Below are positions 8,832-18,045 of a stretch of 64,000 nt of DNA, piece after piece. The stretch lies in NCBI GenBank assembly GCA_020638035.1, contig JACKJI010000007.1, forward strand, positions 1-64,000, given 5' to 3'. The translations under genes and the position numbers were made by a program. Origin of the DNA: Hyphomicrobiaceae bacterium (GTDB lineage Bacteria > Pseudomonadota > Alphaproteobacteria > Rhizobiales > Hyphomicrobiaceae). The stretch's first letter is position 1. Each line of letters begins with the position of its first letter. The notes below the pieces were generated by a model that searched no databases, was not told where the DNA came from, and worked only from the letters and a program-made list of their open reading frames with translations.

Positions 8832-11432
8832 ATGTTCGAGGCTATCAAGGCCGACCCCGCCACGAATCAGCTAGCTTCGCTCGCTATGAGCGATGCCAAG
8901 GTACCATCCGACCGAATTGCCGCAGACGATCCGCTCGCCGCCCTTCGCAATGGCGGGGGCTATGCGGCGATTCTCGTCGTTCTGACGGCGGCGGGCGCTG
9001 CGGTTCTGGCGCTGATTGCCGCCGGCTCGGCGAGCCCCTTCTACCTGACCGTGCTCGCCACTTTCTCCATGCTCGGCATCTTCTTCGCGTTGGGCATGGC
9101 TGCCGGTCACATCCGTATCGGCGAGCGCCTGCCCGAGGCCGACCTCCTGAAGGCGATCAATGACAGCCAGGAGGATGCCGTCCTCGTGATGTCGCGCCGC
9201 GGACAGCCTATCTATGCCAACCGGGCAATGTCGGCGATCGTCGGCCGTTCGGAAGCGGGCGCACTCGGTATGCTCGAGAACGCCTTTTCGGGCGTTGCCG
9301 AGGCTGCCGAGGCCCTTTTCCGTCTCAATCGCGCGGCGCTCGCTGGCGAGGCACACAGTGAAGTCGTCCAGGCACCACAGCGCAGCCAGGACTCGTGCGT
9401 GCGCTATTTTCGAGTCGCCGCGAGACCGTTCGCAGCCAACTCACTCCAGCGTGACCCCGGCAGGCTGATCATCTGGACGTTGACCGACGTCACCGAGAAG
9501 CGGCGCGAGGAAACCGAGAAGCGCGCTGCCGTCGACGCCCGGCTCAACCTTTATGACACGATGCCGCTCGGTCTCATCCGCATCGATGCCGATGGCGTTA
9601 TTGCGCATGCCAACCAAACACTCATCGACTGGATCGGTATAGCTCCCGAGGCCATCGAGAAGGGGATGTTGCGCCTCACGGACCTCGTTTCGGCGGACGG
9701 CGCGGAAGTGCTGCTGACGGCGGCGCGTCGCGGTGTGGAGAGCCTCGTCATCGATCTCGACATGGTGCGAGAAGATGGGCGCTCCCTGCCGATGCATCTC
9801 GTCTGCCGCGGCAGCCACAGCGCTGACAATCCGGGCAGCCTCGTCATCGGCTGCCTTAATCGGGAAACCGAAGCTGCCGGAGCTGACGACGGCGCCGCCG
9901 AACTTCGCCTGTCGCGCTTCTTCCAATCGGCGCCGTTCGGTATTGCCACCGTGTCCTCAGACGGCACCATCACCAATGCCAACACCGCTTTTGCCCGCAT
10001 GATCCTCGACGGCACCTCAGGCGCCGGAGAGAACGTGCTTGAAGCGCTGACGCCCCGCGCCGAGTACACGGTCCGCCAGCAAGTCGAAGCAAGCCTGAAG
10101 GATGTCCTTGCCGGGCACGGCAACGTCGCCCCCATCGAGATCACTGTCGGCCAGAACAACGAGTACACTCGCCGCGTGTTCATGAGCCCGCTCGCCGGCG
10201 CCAAGCATGCCCGCGAAGCCGCCGTGCTCTACGTGCTCGATGCCACCGAGCAGAAGCGGCTGGAAGCCCGCTTTGCCCAGTCCAACAAGATGGAAGCGGT
10301 GGGCACGCTGGCCGGTGGCATCGCGCATGACTTCAACAACGTGCTGACCGCCATCATCGGTCACGCCGAATTCCTCTTGCAGAGCCACAAGCCCGGCGAT
10401 CCGGCGCACCGCGACCTGCTGACGATCAAGTCGTCCGCGAGCCGCGCCACCGGCCTTGTCTCCAAGCTTCTGGCGTTCTCCCGCCAGCAGACGCTACAGA
10501 ACGAGGTGCTTCAGCTCGGCGAGGTGGTGAGCGAGATCACACCGCTGATGAACAAGACGCTTGGCGAGAAGATTGCCCTCAAGGTGCGCACCGAGCGCGA
10601 GCTATGGCTCGTCAAGACCGACAAGTCCCAGATCGATCGAGTCATCGTCAACCTTGTCGTCAACGCCAAGGATGCAATGCCTGACGGCGGCGAGCTGACC
10701 ATCTCCACGCGCAACGTCACCGAGCGCGAGTGCCAGAAGATGGATCATTTTGGCCTCGTCGTCGGCGAGTATGTCATGATCGAGGTGTCTGATACCGGCA
10801 CGGGCATGAGTTCGGAGGTGCTGAACAAGATCTTCGAGCCGTTCTTCACGACGAAAGGCGTCGGCAAGGGCACCGGCCTCGGTCTCGCCACCGTCTACGG
10901 CATCGTCAAGCAGTCGGGCGGCTTCATCTACCCGGAGAGTCAGCTTGGCAAAGGCACCACGTTCCGAGTCTTCCTGCCGCGCTACGTTCCCGACTCCGAG
11001 GAGGAGGCTGCGATCAAGCAGCGTCAGGCCAAGAAGGAAGCCCGCCACGCTCCCGACGTGACCGGCTCAGGCCGCGTGCTGCTCGTGGAGGACGAGGACG
11101 GTGTGCGCTCTTTCGCAGTGCGCGCACTCCGCAGCCGTGGCTTCGAGGTTATGGAAGCCTCCAATGGTGCGGAAGCACTCGACTTGATCGAAGCCAACGA
11201 CGGCAACGTCGACATCATCGTCTCGGACGTGGTGATGCCGGAGATCGATGGCCCGACGCTGCTCAAGACCTTGCGTAAGGCGCATCCTGAGATGAAGTTC
11301 GTCTTCATGTCGGGATATCCCAATGACGCCTTCCGCGCCGGTCTCGATGCCGAGGAGAAGTTCGGCTTCCTGCCCAAGCCGTTCTCGCTCGCTCAGCTTG
11401 TCGGCAAGGTGAAGGAAGAGCTGGCCAATTAG
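8832..11432 (+). CDS. cckA: Cell-cycle hybrid histidine kinase CckA
   Basis: The 866-residue protein has two membrane helices (about 44-66 and 70-92), tandem PAS-like regions (about 100-460), a HisKA domain with phosphorylatable His499 in GGIAHDFNNVLTAIIGH, and an HATPase domain (NLVVNAKDAMPDGG, DTGTGM, GKGTGLGLATVYGI). A C-terminal receiver domain has Asp799 in VSDVVMPEIDG. This is the architecture of CckA, which through ChpT phosphorylates or dephosphorylates the master regulator CtrA and so times replication, division and polar development in alphaproteobacteria. ChpT and CtrA genes are not in this window. A hairpin follows the stop codon. An alternative start at 8886 would shorten the cytoplasmic N-terminus by 18 residues. 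Confidence 0.95.
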   Translation: MFEAIKADPATNQLASLAMSDAKVPSDRIAADDPLAALRNGGGYAAILVVLTAAGAAVLALIAAGSASPFYLTVLATFSMLGIFFALGMAAGHIRIGERLPEADLLKAINDSQEDAVLVMSRRGQPIYANRAMSAIVGRSEAGALGMLENAFSGVAEAAEALFRLNRAALAGEAHSEVVQAPQRSQDSCVRYFRVAARPFAANSLQRDPGRLIIWTLTDVTEKRREETEKRAAVDARLNLYDTMPLGLIRIDADGVIAHANQTLIDWIGIAPEAIEKGMLRLTDLVSADGAEVLLTAARRGVESLVIDLDMVREDGRSLPMHLVCRGSHSADNPGSLVIGCLNRETEAAGADDGAAELRLSRFFQSAPFGIATVSSDGTITNANTAFARMILDGTSGAGENVLEALTPRAEYTVRQQVEASLKDVLAGHGNVAPIEITVGQNNEYTRRVFMSPLAGAKHAREAAVLYVLDATEQKRLEARFAQSNKMEAVGTLAGGIAHDFNNVLTAIIGHAEFLLQSHKPGDPAHRDLLTIKSSASRATGLVSKLLAFSRQQTLQNEVLQLGEVVSEITPLMNKTLGEKIALKVRTERELWLVKTDKSQIDRVIVNLVVNAKDAMPDGGELTISTRNVTERECQKMDHFGLVVGEYVMIEVSDTGTGMSSEVLNKIFEPFFTTKGVGKGTGLGLATVYGIVKQSGGFIYPESQLGKGTTFRVFLPRYVPDSEEEAAIKQRQAKKEARHAPDVTGSGRVLLVEDEDGVRSFAVRALRSRGFEVMEASNGAEALDLIEANDGNVDIIVSDVVMPEIDGPTLLKTLRKAHPEMKFVFMSGYPNDAFRAGLDAEEKFGFLPKPFSLAQLVGKVKEELAN

Positions 11433-11448
11433 ACCTGGCTCACATCAA

Positions 11449-11479
11449 GAGCATGCGGCCCAGAGTGGACCGCATGCTC
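11449..11479 (+). terminator. Hairpin after cckA, possible terminator
   Basis: GAGCATGCGG (11449-11458) and CCGCATGCTC (11470-11479) form a perfect 10-bp stem with an 11-nt loop, 17 nt after the cckA stop codon. No T-run follows, so intrinsic termination is uncertain. Confidence 0.45.
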
Positions 11480-11636
11480 CAATATCAAGCCAGAGCGAGG
11501 TTGCAGTTCAATGAGAAGCCACCGCTCATCCACTTCCGTCAGAACCGGACCTGATGCTCTCAACGATGGGGAGCACGCGCTTCCCTGATCGCAGCCAAGG
11601 ATCCGCCGCCACCCAACGCTGGGGGAGACAGATCCC

Positions 11637-11918
11637 CTACTTTGCTGCCGGAGCTGAGCCCGGCGGGGTGATCACCACCTTGTCGATGCGCTCGAAACCG
11701 TTCTCGGTGCCCACGAAATGGACCGTCACCGTGGCGCCGACCTCCATTGTGCCTTCAATGATCTTCTTGTCCACGCCGAGCGTCGTGCGGTCGTTCAGGA
11801 TCATCAAGCCGGTCGTCGGATTGAAGGCCGTCAGCTTTGCAGAGAATTGATCCGCGGCGGCCGGCGCCGAAAGACCGGCAAGCAGCAGCACCGCGCAAGC
11901 ACATGCACGAAGGTTCAT
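11637..11918 (-). CDS. Small secreted protein of unknown function
   Basis: This 93-residue product has a typical signal peptide (MNLRACACAVLLLAGLSAPAAA) and a short beta-rich mature part with FNPTTGLMILNDRTTL and VGATVTVHFVGTENGFERID. The form suggests a single OB-like or DUF1344-like periplasmic domain, but I do not recognise a named family. The ATG at 11918 is preferred; a GTG three codons earlier is possible. It is convergent with cckA. Confidence 0.6.
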   Translation of the reverse strand: MNLRACACAVLLLAGLSAPAAADQFSAKLTAFNPTTGLMILNDRTTLGVDKKIIEGTMEVGATVTVHFVGTENGFERIDKVVITPPGSAPAAK

Positions 11919-12280
11919 CGTGGTCACTCGATCGGGGATGGGTTGATGATAGTGCCCGGTCGTGATCGCGCACGTTGCCGGGTCTCGGTGCGGCCCCTGT
12001 GGCCAGCGATCGGATGCCGCCTCCCCTTGAAAGCGCGGCCCGCCGCCGCGCGAAGATGATCACGAGTTGAAGCGCCCCACCAATGCAATCCTGACCTCAA
12101 GCCATGCGAGTCCTGCATCGATGTGTGATTTGACTAATGGCATGCGGGTGTGCGCTTGCCGCCTGATCTCTGCAAATTCATGCAGGCTTGCGCATGGTGC
12201 CCGACTGCATTGAGACGCGAGTTTTGATGATGAAAACAATCGCCCTGAAATGTTTCGTAGAGGAAATTCTTGCCGCTGAC

Positions 12281-13390
12281 TTACCGCGACACGCGCGTCA
12301 TCACGCCGTCGTCCTTCAGTTTGAATTGCAGCAGTAACGTCCGCTGCAAGAAACCGTTGAAGTTGTCGTCCGACATGATGCTGAGCACCGTGCCGCCGTC
12401 GGCCGCCCGGTGTGCCGACAGCGCCTCCATGTTGTCGATCTCGTCAGCCATGTCCGCTTCCAACAAGACTTCGCCGGCAAGTACCGCGCCTGCTGCGATC
12501 TCGGAGGCACGGATGAGCCGCAACCGCATCTTGACGCCTTCGAGCCAGCGGAAGCGGCGCTCCAGAACAATGATGTCCCCATTGTCGAGGCCGATCGCGT
12601 CGGTCGGGTCGAAACCGCCAATGTCGGTGAGCGACACAACTGAACTGCGTCCGCGCGCCAACAGCCAACCGCTGTGATTGCCCTTGCCATCAAGGAGATG
12701 CTCGGCAAACGCAATCAGTGCGCCCTTGTGGCGCCCGCCTTTGATTTCGGCCACCGCCTCGAAACCTTTGAGTGGACGCATGCGCCGCGCTTCGGCCGGA
12801 ACTGCAAGATATCGCGACGGTGGCGACACGCCGTTGCCATCGATATCGAAGTAGCCGAGCCGATGGTTCTGCTCGAACGCTATGAGCAGCTTGCCGCGCT
12901 TCAACGTACCACCGAGCAGCAGAACGGCTTCCGCGTCGCGATCCTTGTCGCGCTTGAGCCGCCCTCCGTCGCGGGCCTTGATCGGCCCAAGGGTGGCATT
13001 GGTGAGCCCCGCGATGCGTCCTCCCCGGTAGACGACATCGGAACTCATCCATGTGCCCGCATCCGACACCGCAACAAGACGCTGGCCGTCGGCATCCATT
13101 GCCAGCCCGGACCAGCCGCCAAATCGCTTGTCGCTCGACGACAGCACCAGTCCGCCGAGCCATTCCAGCTTGCCGAACGAAGTGCGTGTGCCGTTGAGCT
13201 TCTCGAATCCAGAGAGCGGCTGCGCCACGATCTCGATCGTCTCGACCTCGCTGCGGGACGTGTCAGGCTTGGAGGGAGCCGTCTGCGCGAACGTCGACAG
13301 TCCCGATGACACAGCCAGCACGATGGCGCCGCAGACCGCTGTCGCGCCACGCTGCCACCGCCTCCGACGTTGAAGTGCCGTGTCCATCAT
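12281..13390 (-). CDS. Secreted phytase-like domain protein (esterase-like activity of phytase family)
   Basis: The 369-residue protein has a basic N-terminus and signal peptide ending STFAQTAPS. It is then a beta-propeller-like domain with GGWSGLAMDADGQRLVAVSD, a RDAEAVLLLGG strand and FDPTDAIGLDNGDIIVLERR near the end, which is the pattern of the phytase-like family. Members are exported, but few have a tested substrate; the phosphatase or esterase label comes from distant similarity. It starts 62 bp downstream of cobT on the same strand and could be read through from it. The ATG at 13390 is chosen because the longer open frame would overlap cobT. Confidence 0.75.
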   Translation of the reverse strand: MMDTALQRRRRWQRGATAVCGAIVLAVSSGLSTFAQTAPSKPDTSRSEVETIEIVAQPLSGFEKLNGTRTSFGKLEWLGGLVLSSSDKRFGGWSGLAMDADGQRLVAVSDAGTWMSSDVVYRGGRIAGLTNATLGPIKARDGGRLKRDKDRDAEAVLLLGGTLKRGKLLIAFEQNHRLGYFDIDGNGVSPPSRYLAVPAEARRMRPLKGFEAVAEIKGGRHKGALIAFAEHLLDGKGNHSGWLLARGRSSVVSLTDIGGFDPTDAIGLDNGDIIVLERRFRWLEGVKMRLRLIRASEIAAGAVLAGEVLLEADMADEIDNMEALSAHRAADGGTVLSIMSDDNFNGFLQRTLLLQFKLKDDGVMTRVSR

Positions 13391-13451
13391 CACAACCAGC
13401 CTGTCCGCCCGCACATCGTGTTGCCCTGCAAGCGTGCCAACCGCGCACGGC

Positions 13452-15350
13452 TCAATTGAGGCGCCGACGCCCATAGGCGCCCGGCTGACCGGATCGCTGC
13501 GTCGCTCGCACATCCTCGTCGAACAGCTCGACAAGCTTTTCCGTCATCGCGCCGGCCAGCTCGGAGGGATCGGTGATCGTCACCGCACGGCGGTAATACC
13601 GCGTCACGTCATGACCGATGCCGATTGCCAGAAGCTCAACGGGCGAGCGCGTCTCGATCTCGTGGATCACCTGTCTCAGATGGCTTTCGAGATACGTTCC
13701 GGAGTTTGCCGACAGTGTCGAATCGTCCACCGGTGCGCCGTCGGAAATCATCATGAGGATGCGCCGCTGCTCGGGCCGGCCAAGCAGGCGCTGATGCGCC
13801 CACGCCAGCGCCTCACCGTCGATATTCTCTTTCAAGAGCCCCTCGCGCATCATCAGCGCCAGCGAGCGACGTGCCCGGCGCCACGGCTCGTCCGCCTTCT
13901 TGTAGATGATATGGCGAAGATCATTGAGGCGCCCTGGAGCCGGCGGCTTGCCCGCCTCGATCCAGCGTTCGCGCGACTGCCCGCCCTTCCATGCGCGTGT
14001 GGTGAAGCCGAGGATCTCGACCTTCACGCCGCACCGTTCCAGCGTTCGTGCGAGGATCTCTGCGCAGCAGGCCGCCACCATGATCGGGCGCCCGCGCATC
14101 GACCCGGAATTGTCCAGCAACAGTGTGACCACCGTGTCGCGGAAATCGGTGTCACGCTCCTGCTTGAATGACAGCGGCGCCATGGGATCAATGATCACGC
14201 GCGTCAACCGCGCCGCGTCGAGCGCGCCTTCGTCGAGGTCGAAATCCCACGCGCGGTTCTGCTGGGCCAACAGCTTGCGTTGCAAACGGTTGGCGAGCCG
14301 CGAGACCACTGCCGCCAGATTGCGCAGCTCCTTGTCGAGGAATGCGCGCAGCCGGTCGAGTTCCTCGGGCATGGCGAGTTCTTCCGCCTCGACCGTCTCG
14401 TCGTGTTCGCGCGTGAAGACCTTGTAGCCGTAACGCTCCGGGTCCTCCAGTACGGACGGATTTGGCCGCCAGGGCTGCGGCGTCTCGCCGTCCTCCGGGC
14501 CATCCATGTCGGTCTCAAACTGATCGGAGGGTGCGTGCTCGGCAGCTTCCTGCTGCTCGCCGGCCTCGCCGTCGGGTTGCTGCTCCTCGCTGTGGCTCTC
14601 CTGCGATTCGCCTTCGCCGTCGTTGTCCTCCTGCTCGTCCTGGCCGGAGTCGGGCGATTCCTCCTCGTCCTGCTCGCTCTCCTCGCTGGAACCCTGATGC
14701 GGCTCCTCATTCATCTCGAGCGACTTCAAGAGCTTCTTGACGAGACGGCCGAATGCCGCCTGGTCATCGGCAAGCGCGTCCATCTGGTCGAGCACGTCGC
14801 CGCTCTTCTGCTCGATGTGCTTCTGCCATACGTCAACGAGCGCCTGTGCACTGGCCGGAGCCTTCAAACCTGTCAGCCGCTCGCGCACGATCAAGGCCAG
14901 CGCGTCCTCGAGGGGTGCATCCTCGCGATTGCGCACGTTGGCGAAACGCCCATGGGCATACTGGTCGTCGATCTTGGCAGCGAGGTTCTGCGCCATGCCG
15001 TCCATGCGATTGGCACCAACCGCTTCGACGCGGGCCCGCTCGATCGCATCGAACGCCGCGCGCGCCTGTCCGCCGCCGGGGAACAGCCTGTTGTGCAACG
15101 AGTTGTCGTGACACGCCGCGGTCAGTGCGAGGCTATCTGCCCAACCGCGCAACACCGCAACCTCGCGAGCCGACGGAACGCGCGAGGGTTCCGGAAGGTT
15201 GACGATCTTGCCGATGAGTTCCGGTCGTCCGGGTTGGAAGGCAACATGCACCTCACTGTCGCCCGCCACCGCGCGCGTACACACCTCCAGCGCCCGCTTG
15301 AAGGGCTCCGAAGGGGCTTCCTTGCGCTTGGTTGGACCGGGCGCCGCCAT
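13452..15350 (-). CDS. cobT: Cobaltochelatase subunit CobT
   Basis: The 632-residue protein has an N-terminal helical region, a very acidic middle (about residues 215-290, runs of Glu, Asp, Ser and Gln) and a C-terminal von Willebrand A domain with the MIDAS motif LLLDNSGSMRG. CobT, with CobS and CobN, inserts cobalt into hydrogenobyrinic acid a,c-diamide in aerobic cobalamin synthesis. CobS and CobT form the AAA+ chaperone-like complex that drives CobN. It follows cobS by 12 bp, so the two are cotranscribed. CobN is not in this window. Confidence 0.95.
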   Translation of the reverse strand: MAAPGPTKRKEAPSEPFKRALEVCTRAVAGDSEVHVAFQPGRPELIGKIVNLPEPSRVPSAREVAVLRGWADSLALTAACHDNSLHNRLFPGGGQARAAFDAIERARVEAVGANRMDGMAQNLAAKIDDQYAHGRFANVRNREDAPLEDALALIVRERLTGLKAPASAQALVDVWQKHIEQKSGDVLDQMDALADDQAAFGRLVKKLLKSLEMNEEPHQGSSEESEQDEEESPDSGQDEQEDNDGEGESQESHSEEQQPDGEAGEQQEAAEHAPSDQFETDMDGPEDGETPQPWRPNPSVLEDPERYGYKVFTREHDETVEAEELAMPEELDRLRAFLDKELRNLAAVVSRLANRLQRKLLAQQNRAWDFDLDEGALDAARLTRVIIDPMAPLSFKQERDTDFRDTVVTLLLDNSGSMRGRPIMVAACCAEILARTLERCGVKVEILGFTTRAWKGGQSRERWIEAGKPPAPGRLNDLRHIIYKKADEPWRRARRSLALMMREGLLKENIDGEALAWAHQRLLGRPEQRRILMMISDGAPVDDSTLSANSGTYLESHLRQVIHEIETRSPVELLAIGIGHDVTRYYRRAVTITDPSELAGAMTEKLVELFDEDVRATQRSGQPGAYGRRRLN

Positions 15351-15362
15351 GTCGTCCTGTAA

Positions 15363-16400
15363 TCAGCTCAGCGCGACGTTTGCGGTGCTCTCCGGCAGCT
15401 CCTTGCCGAACGAGCGCTGATAGAACTCGGCGACCAGCGGCCGCTCGAGCTCGTCGCACTTGTTGAGGAACGTCAGCCGGAACGCAAATCCGACGTCGTT
15501 GAAGATCTCGGTGTTCTCCGCCCAGGTCAGCACCGTGCGCGGGCTCATCACGGTGGAGATGTCGCCGTTGATGAATGCCTGACGCGTCAGGTCGGCGACC
15601 CGCACCATGTTGGAGACGATCTTGCGCCTCTCCTCCGACTTGGCGAACGTCTTTGCCTTGGACAGGACGATGCCCACCTCATCGTCGTGCGGCAGGTAGT
15701 TCAACGTGACGACGATCGACCAGCGGTCCATCTGACCCTGGTTGATCTGCTGCGTGCCGTGATAGAGGCCCGAGGTGTCGCCGAGGCCGATGGTGTTGGT
15801 CGTCGCGAACAGCCGGAAAGCCGGATGCGGGCGGATCACCTTCGACTGGTCGAGCAGCGTCAGCTTGCCCGAGACCTCGAGAATCCGCTGGATGACGAAC
15901 ATCACATCGGGACGCCCCGCGTCGTACTCGTCAAAGACGAGCGCCGTGTTGGTCTGCAGCGCATAGGGCAGAATACCCTCGCGGAATTCGGTGACCTGCT
16001 TGCCGTCCTTCAGGACGATCGCATCCTTGCCGACGAGATCGATGCGGGAAACGTGACTGTCGAGGTTCACGCGCACGCATGGCCAGTTGAGCCGCGCTGC
16101 CACCTGCTCGATGTGCGTCGACTTTCCCGTGCCGTGATAGCCCTGCACCATGACGCGGCGGTTGTGCTTGAAGCCGGCCAGGATCGCGAGCGTCACATCG
16201 CGGTTGAACAAATAGTCTGGATCGAGGTCGGGAACGTGCTCGTCGGCCTTGGCGTAGGCCGGCACTTCCAGGTCCGAATCGATACCGAACACCTGGCGCA
16301 CGGAAACCGTCATGTCGGGGAGGCCGGGGCCGCCTTTCGCGGCTGCGGCAGTAGCCTGCTCACGCATATCAAGTTGTCTTTTCTGGATCTCGTTGCTCAC
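15363..16400 (-). CDS. cobS: Cobaltochelatase AAA+ subunit CobS
   Basis: This 345-residue AAA+ ATPase carries Walker A GYHGTGKST near residue 90, Walker B ALVFDEYDAG, and sensor-1 RLFATTNTIGLGD. The N-terminal VRQVFGID and PDLDPDYLFNRDVTL segments are characteristic of CobS rather than a general MoxR protein. CobS hydrolyses ATP for cobalt insertion together with CobT and CobN. The frame opens with GTG at 16400; an ATG 11 codons later (16367) is an alternative. It lies between a J-domain gene and cobT, an order common in Hyphomicrobiales. Confidence 0.95.
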   Translation of the reverse strand: MSNEIQKRQLDMREQATAAAAKGGPGLPDMTVSVRQVFGIDSDLEVPAYAKADEHVPDLDPDYLFNRDVTLAILAGFKHNRRVMVQGYHGTGKSTHIEQVAARLNWPCVRVNLDSHVSRIDLVGKDAIVLKDGKQVTEFREGILPYALQTNTALVFDEYDAGRPDVMFVIQRILEVSGKLTLLDQSKVIRPHPAFRLFATTNTIGLGDTSGLYHGTQQINQGQMDRWSIVVTLNYLPHDDEVGIVLSKAKTFAKSEERRKIVSNMVRVADLTRQAFINGDISTVMSPRTVLTWAENTEIFNDVGFAFRLTFLNKCDELERPLVAEFYQRSFGKELPESTANVALS

Positions 16401-16481
16401 GAATCGCGCTGACGATCACTGGCGTCAGGCGAAATCGGCACCTGAACCACACCGCAGGCCAGAGACAGAGGCACCGCCCTG

Positions 16482-17120
16482 TCAGACCAGCCCGACCTGT
16501 TTCAGATAGTTATAGGCTTGGATAATCTCGCGCAACTTCTCCTCCGACCGGCGGTCGCCGCCGTTGGCGTCGGGGTGATGCAGCTTGACCAGCGATTTGA
16601 ACTGCGCCTTGATTTCATCCTTGTCCGCCTCGTGCGGTAGGGACAGCGTGGCAAACGCTTTTTTCTCGAGCGGCCTCAGTTGCCGCCGGGGTCGCGGCGT
16701 GGCGCCCTTGCCGGCAGAAGTGCGCCGCGACAATACGCCGTGGGGGTCCCGTACCCGGGCTTGCGGTCCGATACGCTCCGCATAGGCAGCCTTGTCGATC
16801 CCCGGCGTTTCCCCGTTGGCCGCCACTTTCCACGTCGGCCGGTGCCCCGTCACGGCGTCCTTGATGAACCGCTCCACCTCACTGTCAGACATGCCGTCGA
16901 AATAGTTGTAGGACGCGTTGTACTGGCGCACGTGATCGAGGCAGAAGTGGAAATACTCCCCGTCGCGCCCGCGGCCCCTGGGCGCCTTATGCTGGGCTTT
17001 CTCCGGGCACCCCTTCCACTGACAGTCGGGCAACCGCGATCGCGTGGAGCGTTCGCGCTCCTCGCGTTCCCGCCGAGGCGCCACCCGGATGCTGTCGAAG
17101 TACTTGGAATTGAGTTTCAT
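16482..17120 (-). CDS. J-domain (DnaJ-like) protein with N-terminal Cys/His cluster
   Basis: The C-terminal 65 residues form a J domain: FATLSLPHEADKDEIKAQF, the invariant HPD in LHHPDANGGD, and a final IIQAYNYLKQVGL. J domains stimulate the ATPase of Hsp70 (DnaK). The N-terminal half has DCQWKGC and FHFCLDH, which could bind a metal. Hyphomicrobiales often carry this gene beside cobS and bolA, but a direct role in cobalt chelation is not shown. It is divergent from bolA, with 124 bp between the starts. Confidence 0.88.
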   Translation of the reverse strand: MKLNSKYFDSIRVAPRREREERERSTRSRLPDCQWKGCPEKAQHKAPRGRGRDGEYFHFCLDHVRQYNASYNYFDGMSDSEVERFIKDAVTGHRPTWKVAANGETPGIDKAAYAERIGPQARVRDPHGVLSRRTSAGKGATPRPRRQLRPLEKKAFATLSLPHEADKDEIKAQFKSLVKLHHPDANGGDRRSEEKLREIIQAYNYLKQVGLV

Positions 17121-17244
17121 GACCGCCAGATTATGGTGTCAGGCCGCGTCCGAGACAAGGACACAACGTCGACGTGAGCGCATCAGTTGCTGCCGCGCCG
17201 CGCCCAGCCGCCAACCTATCATCGCAGTTATGAGAGGAATGCTA

Positions 17245-17520
17245 ATGTCTGCGGAACAACGCATGCGAGAAAAACTGATGCTCGGCCTCAATCCGACACG
17301 GCTCGACATCATCAATGAATCGGAGTTGCACGCCGGCCACCGCAGCTCACCGGGCACGGGCGAGAGCCATTACCGCATTCTCGTCGTCTCCGAAGCCTTC
17401 GCCGGCAGATCGCGCGTGGAACGCCACCGCCTTGTGAACGAGCTTCTGGCGGACGAACTGGCCGGTCGCATCCATGCCCTGGCGCTCAAGACCTACGCAC
17501 CCGGCGAGCAGATTGCCTAG
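17245..17520 (+). CDS. bolA: BolA family protein
   Basis: This 91-residue protein has the BolA fold signatures: KLMLGLNPTRLDIINESELHAGH, then GESHYRILVVSEAFAGRSRVERHRLV and HALALKTYAPGE. BolA proteins pair with monothiol glutaredoxins to bind or transfer iron-sulfur clusters, and some act as transcription regulators. Three in-frame ATGs lie close together (17230, 17239, 17245); the last is best placed behind GAGAGG. Confidence 0.9.
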   Translation: MSAEQRMREKLMLGLNPTRLDIINESELHAGHRSSPGTGESHYRILVVSEAFAGRSRVERHRLVNELLADELAGRIHALALKTYAPGEQIA

Positions 17521-17696
17521 TGCGTGGCCAACGCGCGTAGCGGCTCAGAATTCATAACATGCTCCGGACAAAAGGACAGAGCACAGTTGCTGGTCCAAGG
17601 ATCATGATGGTGCTTTGGCAGCACCGCCGTCCCTGCAGCACGAACAGAGCGGACAGGTCAGGCCGACTGGTTTCAGTCGTCCCGCCCGAAAAGAAC

Positions 17697-17724
17697 GCAC
17701 CCCGGATCATGAGATCCGGGGTGC
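17697..17724 (-). terminator. Rho-independent terminator of the His/Arg-rich microprotein gene
   Basis: GCACCCCGGATC (17697-17708) and GATCCGGGGTGC (17713-17724) form a perfect 12-bp stem with a 4-nt loop. Read on the minus strand it is followed by GTTCTTTT, which fits an intrinsic terminator 46 bp after the microprotein stop codon. Confidence 0.8.
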
Positions 17725-17769
17725 TGACTGATGCCGTGGATTGATCAGCCCGTAAAGCTGCGGTGGCGA

Positions 17770-18045
17770 TCACCAGCAGCGACGGACCCAGCGGCAATGG
17801 CGGTGGTGGCGATGACCCCAGCAGCGCCGGACCCAGCGGCAATGATGCCGACGTCCGTGACGATGCCAATGGCGGCGCGAATGCACCAGCTCAAGGCCCG
17901 AATTGTTGGAGCTCTGCAGCGCTCGCATCAGGTCGGACGTCGTGCCGGCAGGAGCAGCACTGGCGGACGTCGCCATCAACGGCGCCGCCAACATTGCAAT
18001 CGCGAGCGCTGCAGCTGCCATCGTCATTTTCGAAAGTTTCTTCAT
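17770..18045 (-). CDS. Secreted His/Arg-rich microprotein with duplicated HCRWVRRCW motif
   Basis: The 91-residue product has a clear signal peptide (MKKLSKMTMAAAALAIAMLA, cleavage near SASAAP). A short spacer follows, then a 40-residue tail made almost wholly of His, Arg, Trp and Cys. The tail contains the nonapeptide HCRWVRRCW twice, the second copy forming the C-terminus. The DNA encoding the two copies is also nearly identical, so the duplication is recent or conserved. A metal-binding or nucleic-acid-binding periplasmic role is possible but unproven. The start at 18045 sits 9 nt after GGAGG; an ATG two codons upstream is too close to it. A strong terminator follows, so it is a single-gene unit. 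Confidence 0.8.
   Translation of the reverse strand: MKKLSKMTMAAAALAIAMLAAPLMATSASAAPAGTTSDLMRALQSSNNSGLELVHSRRHWHRHGRRHHCRWVRRCWGHRHHRHCRWVRRCW

Noticed and set aside
14280..15362. A 360-codon plus-strand open frame opposite cobT.
   Set aside because: It mirrors the acidic cobT frame in GC-rich DNA, has no domain and no ribosome binding site; cobT is certain.
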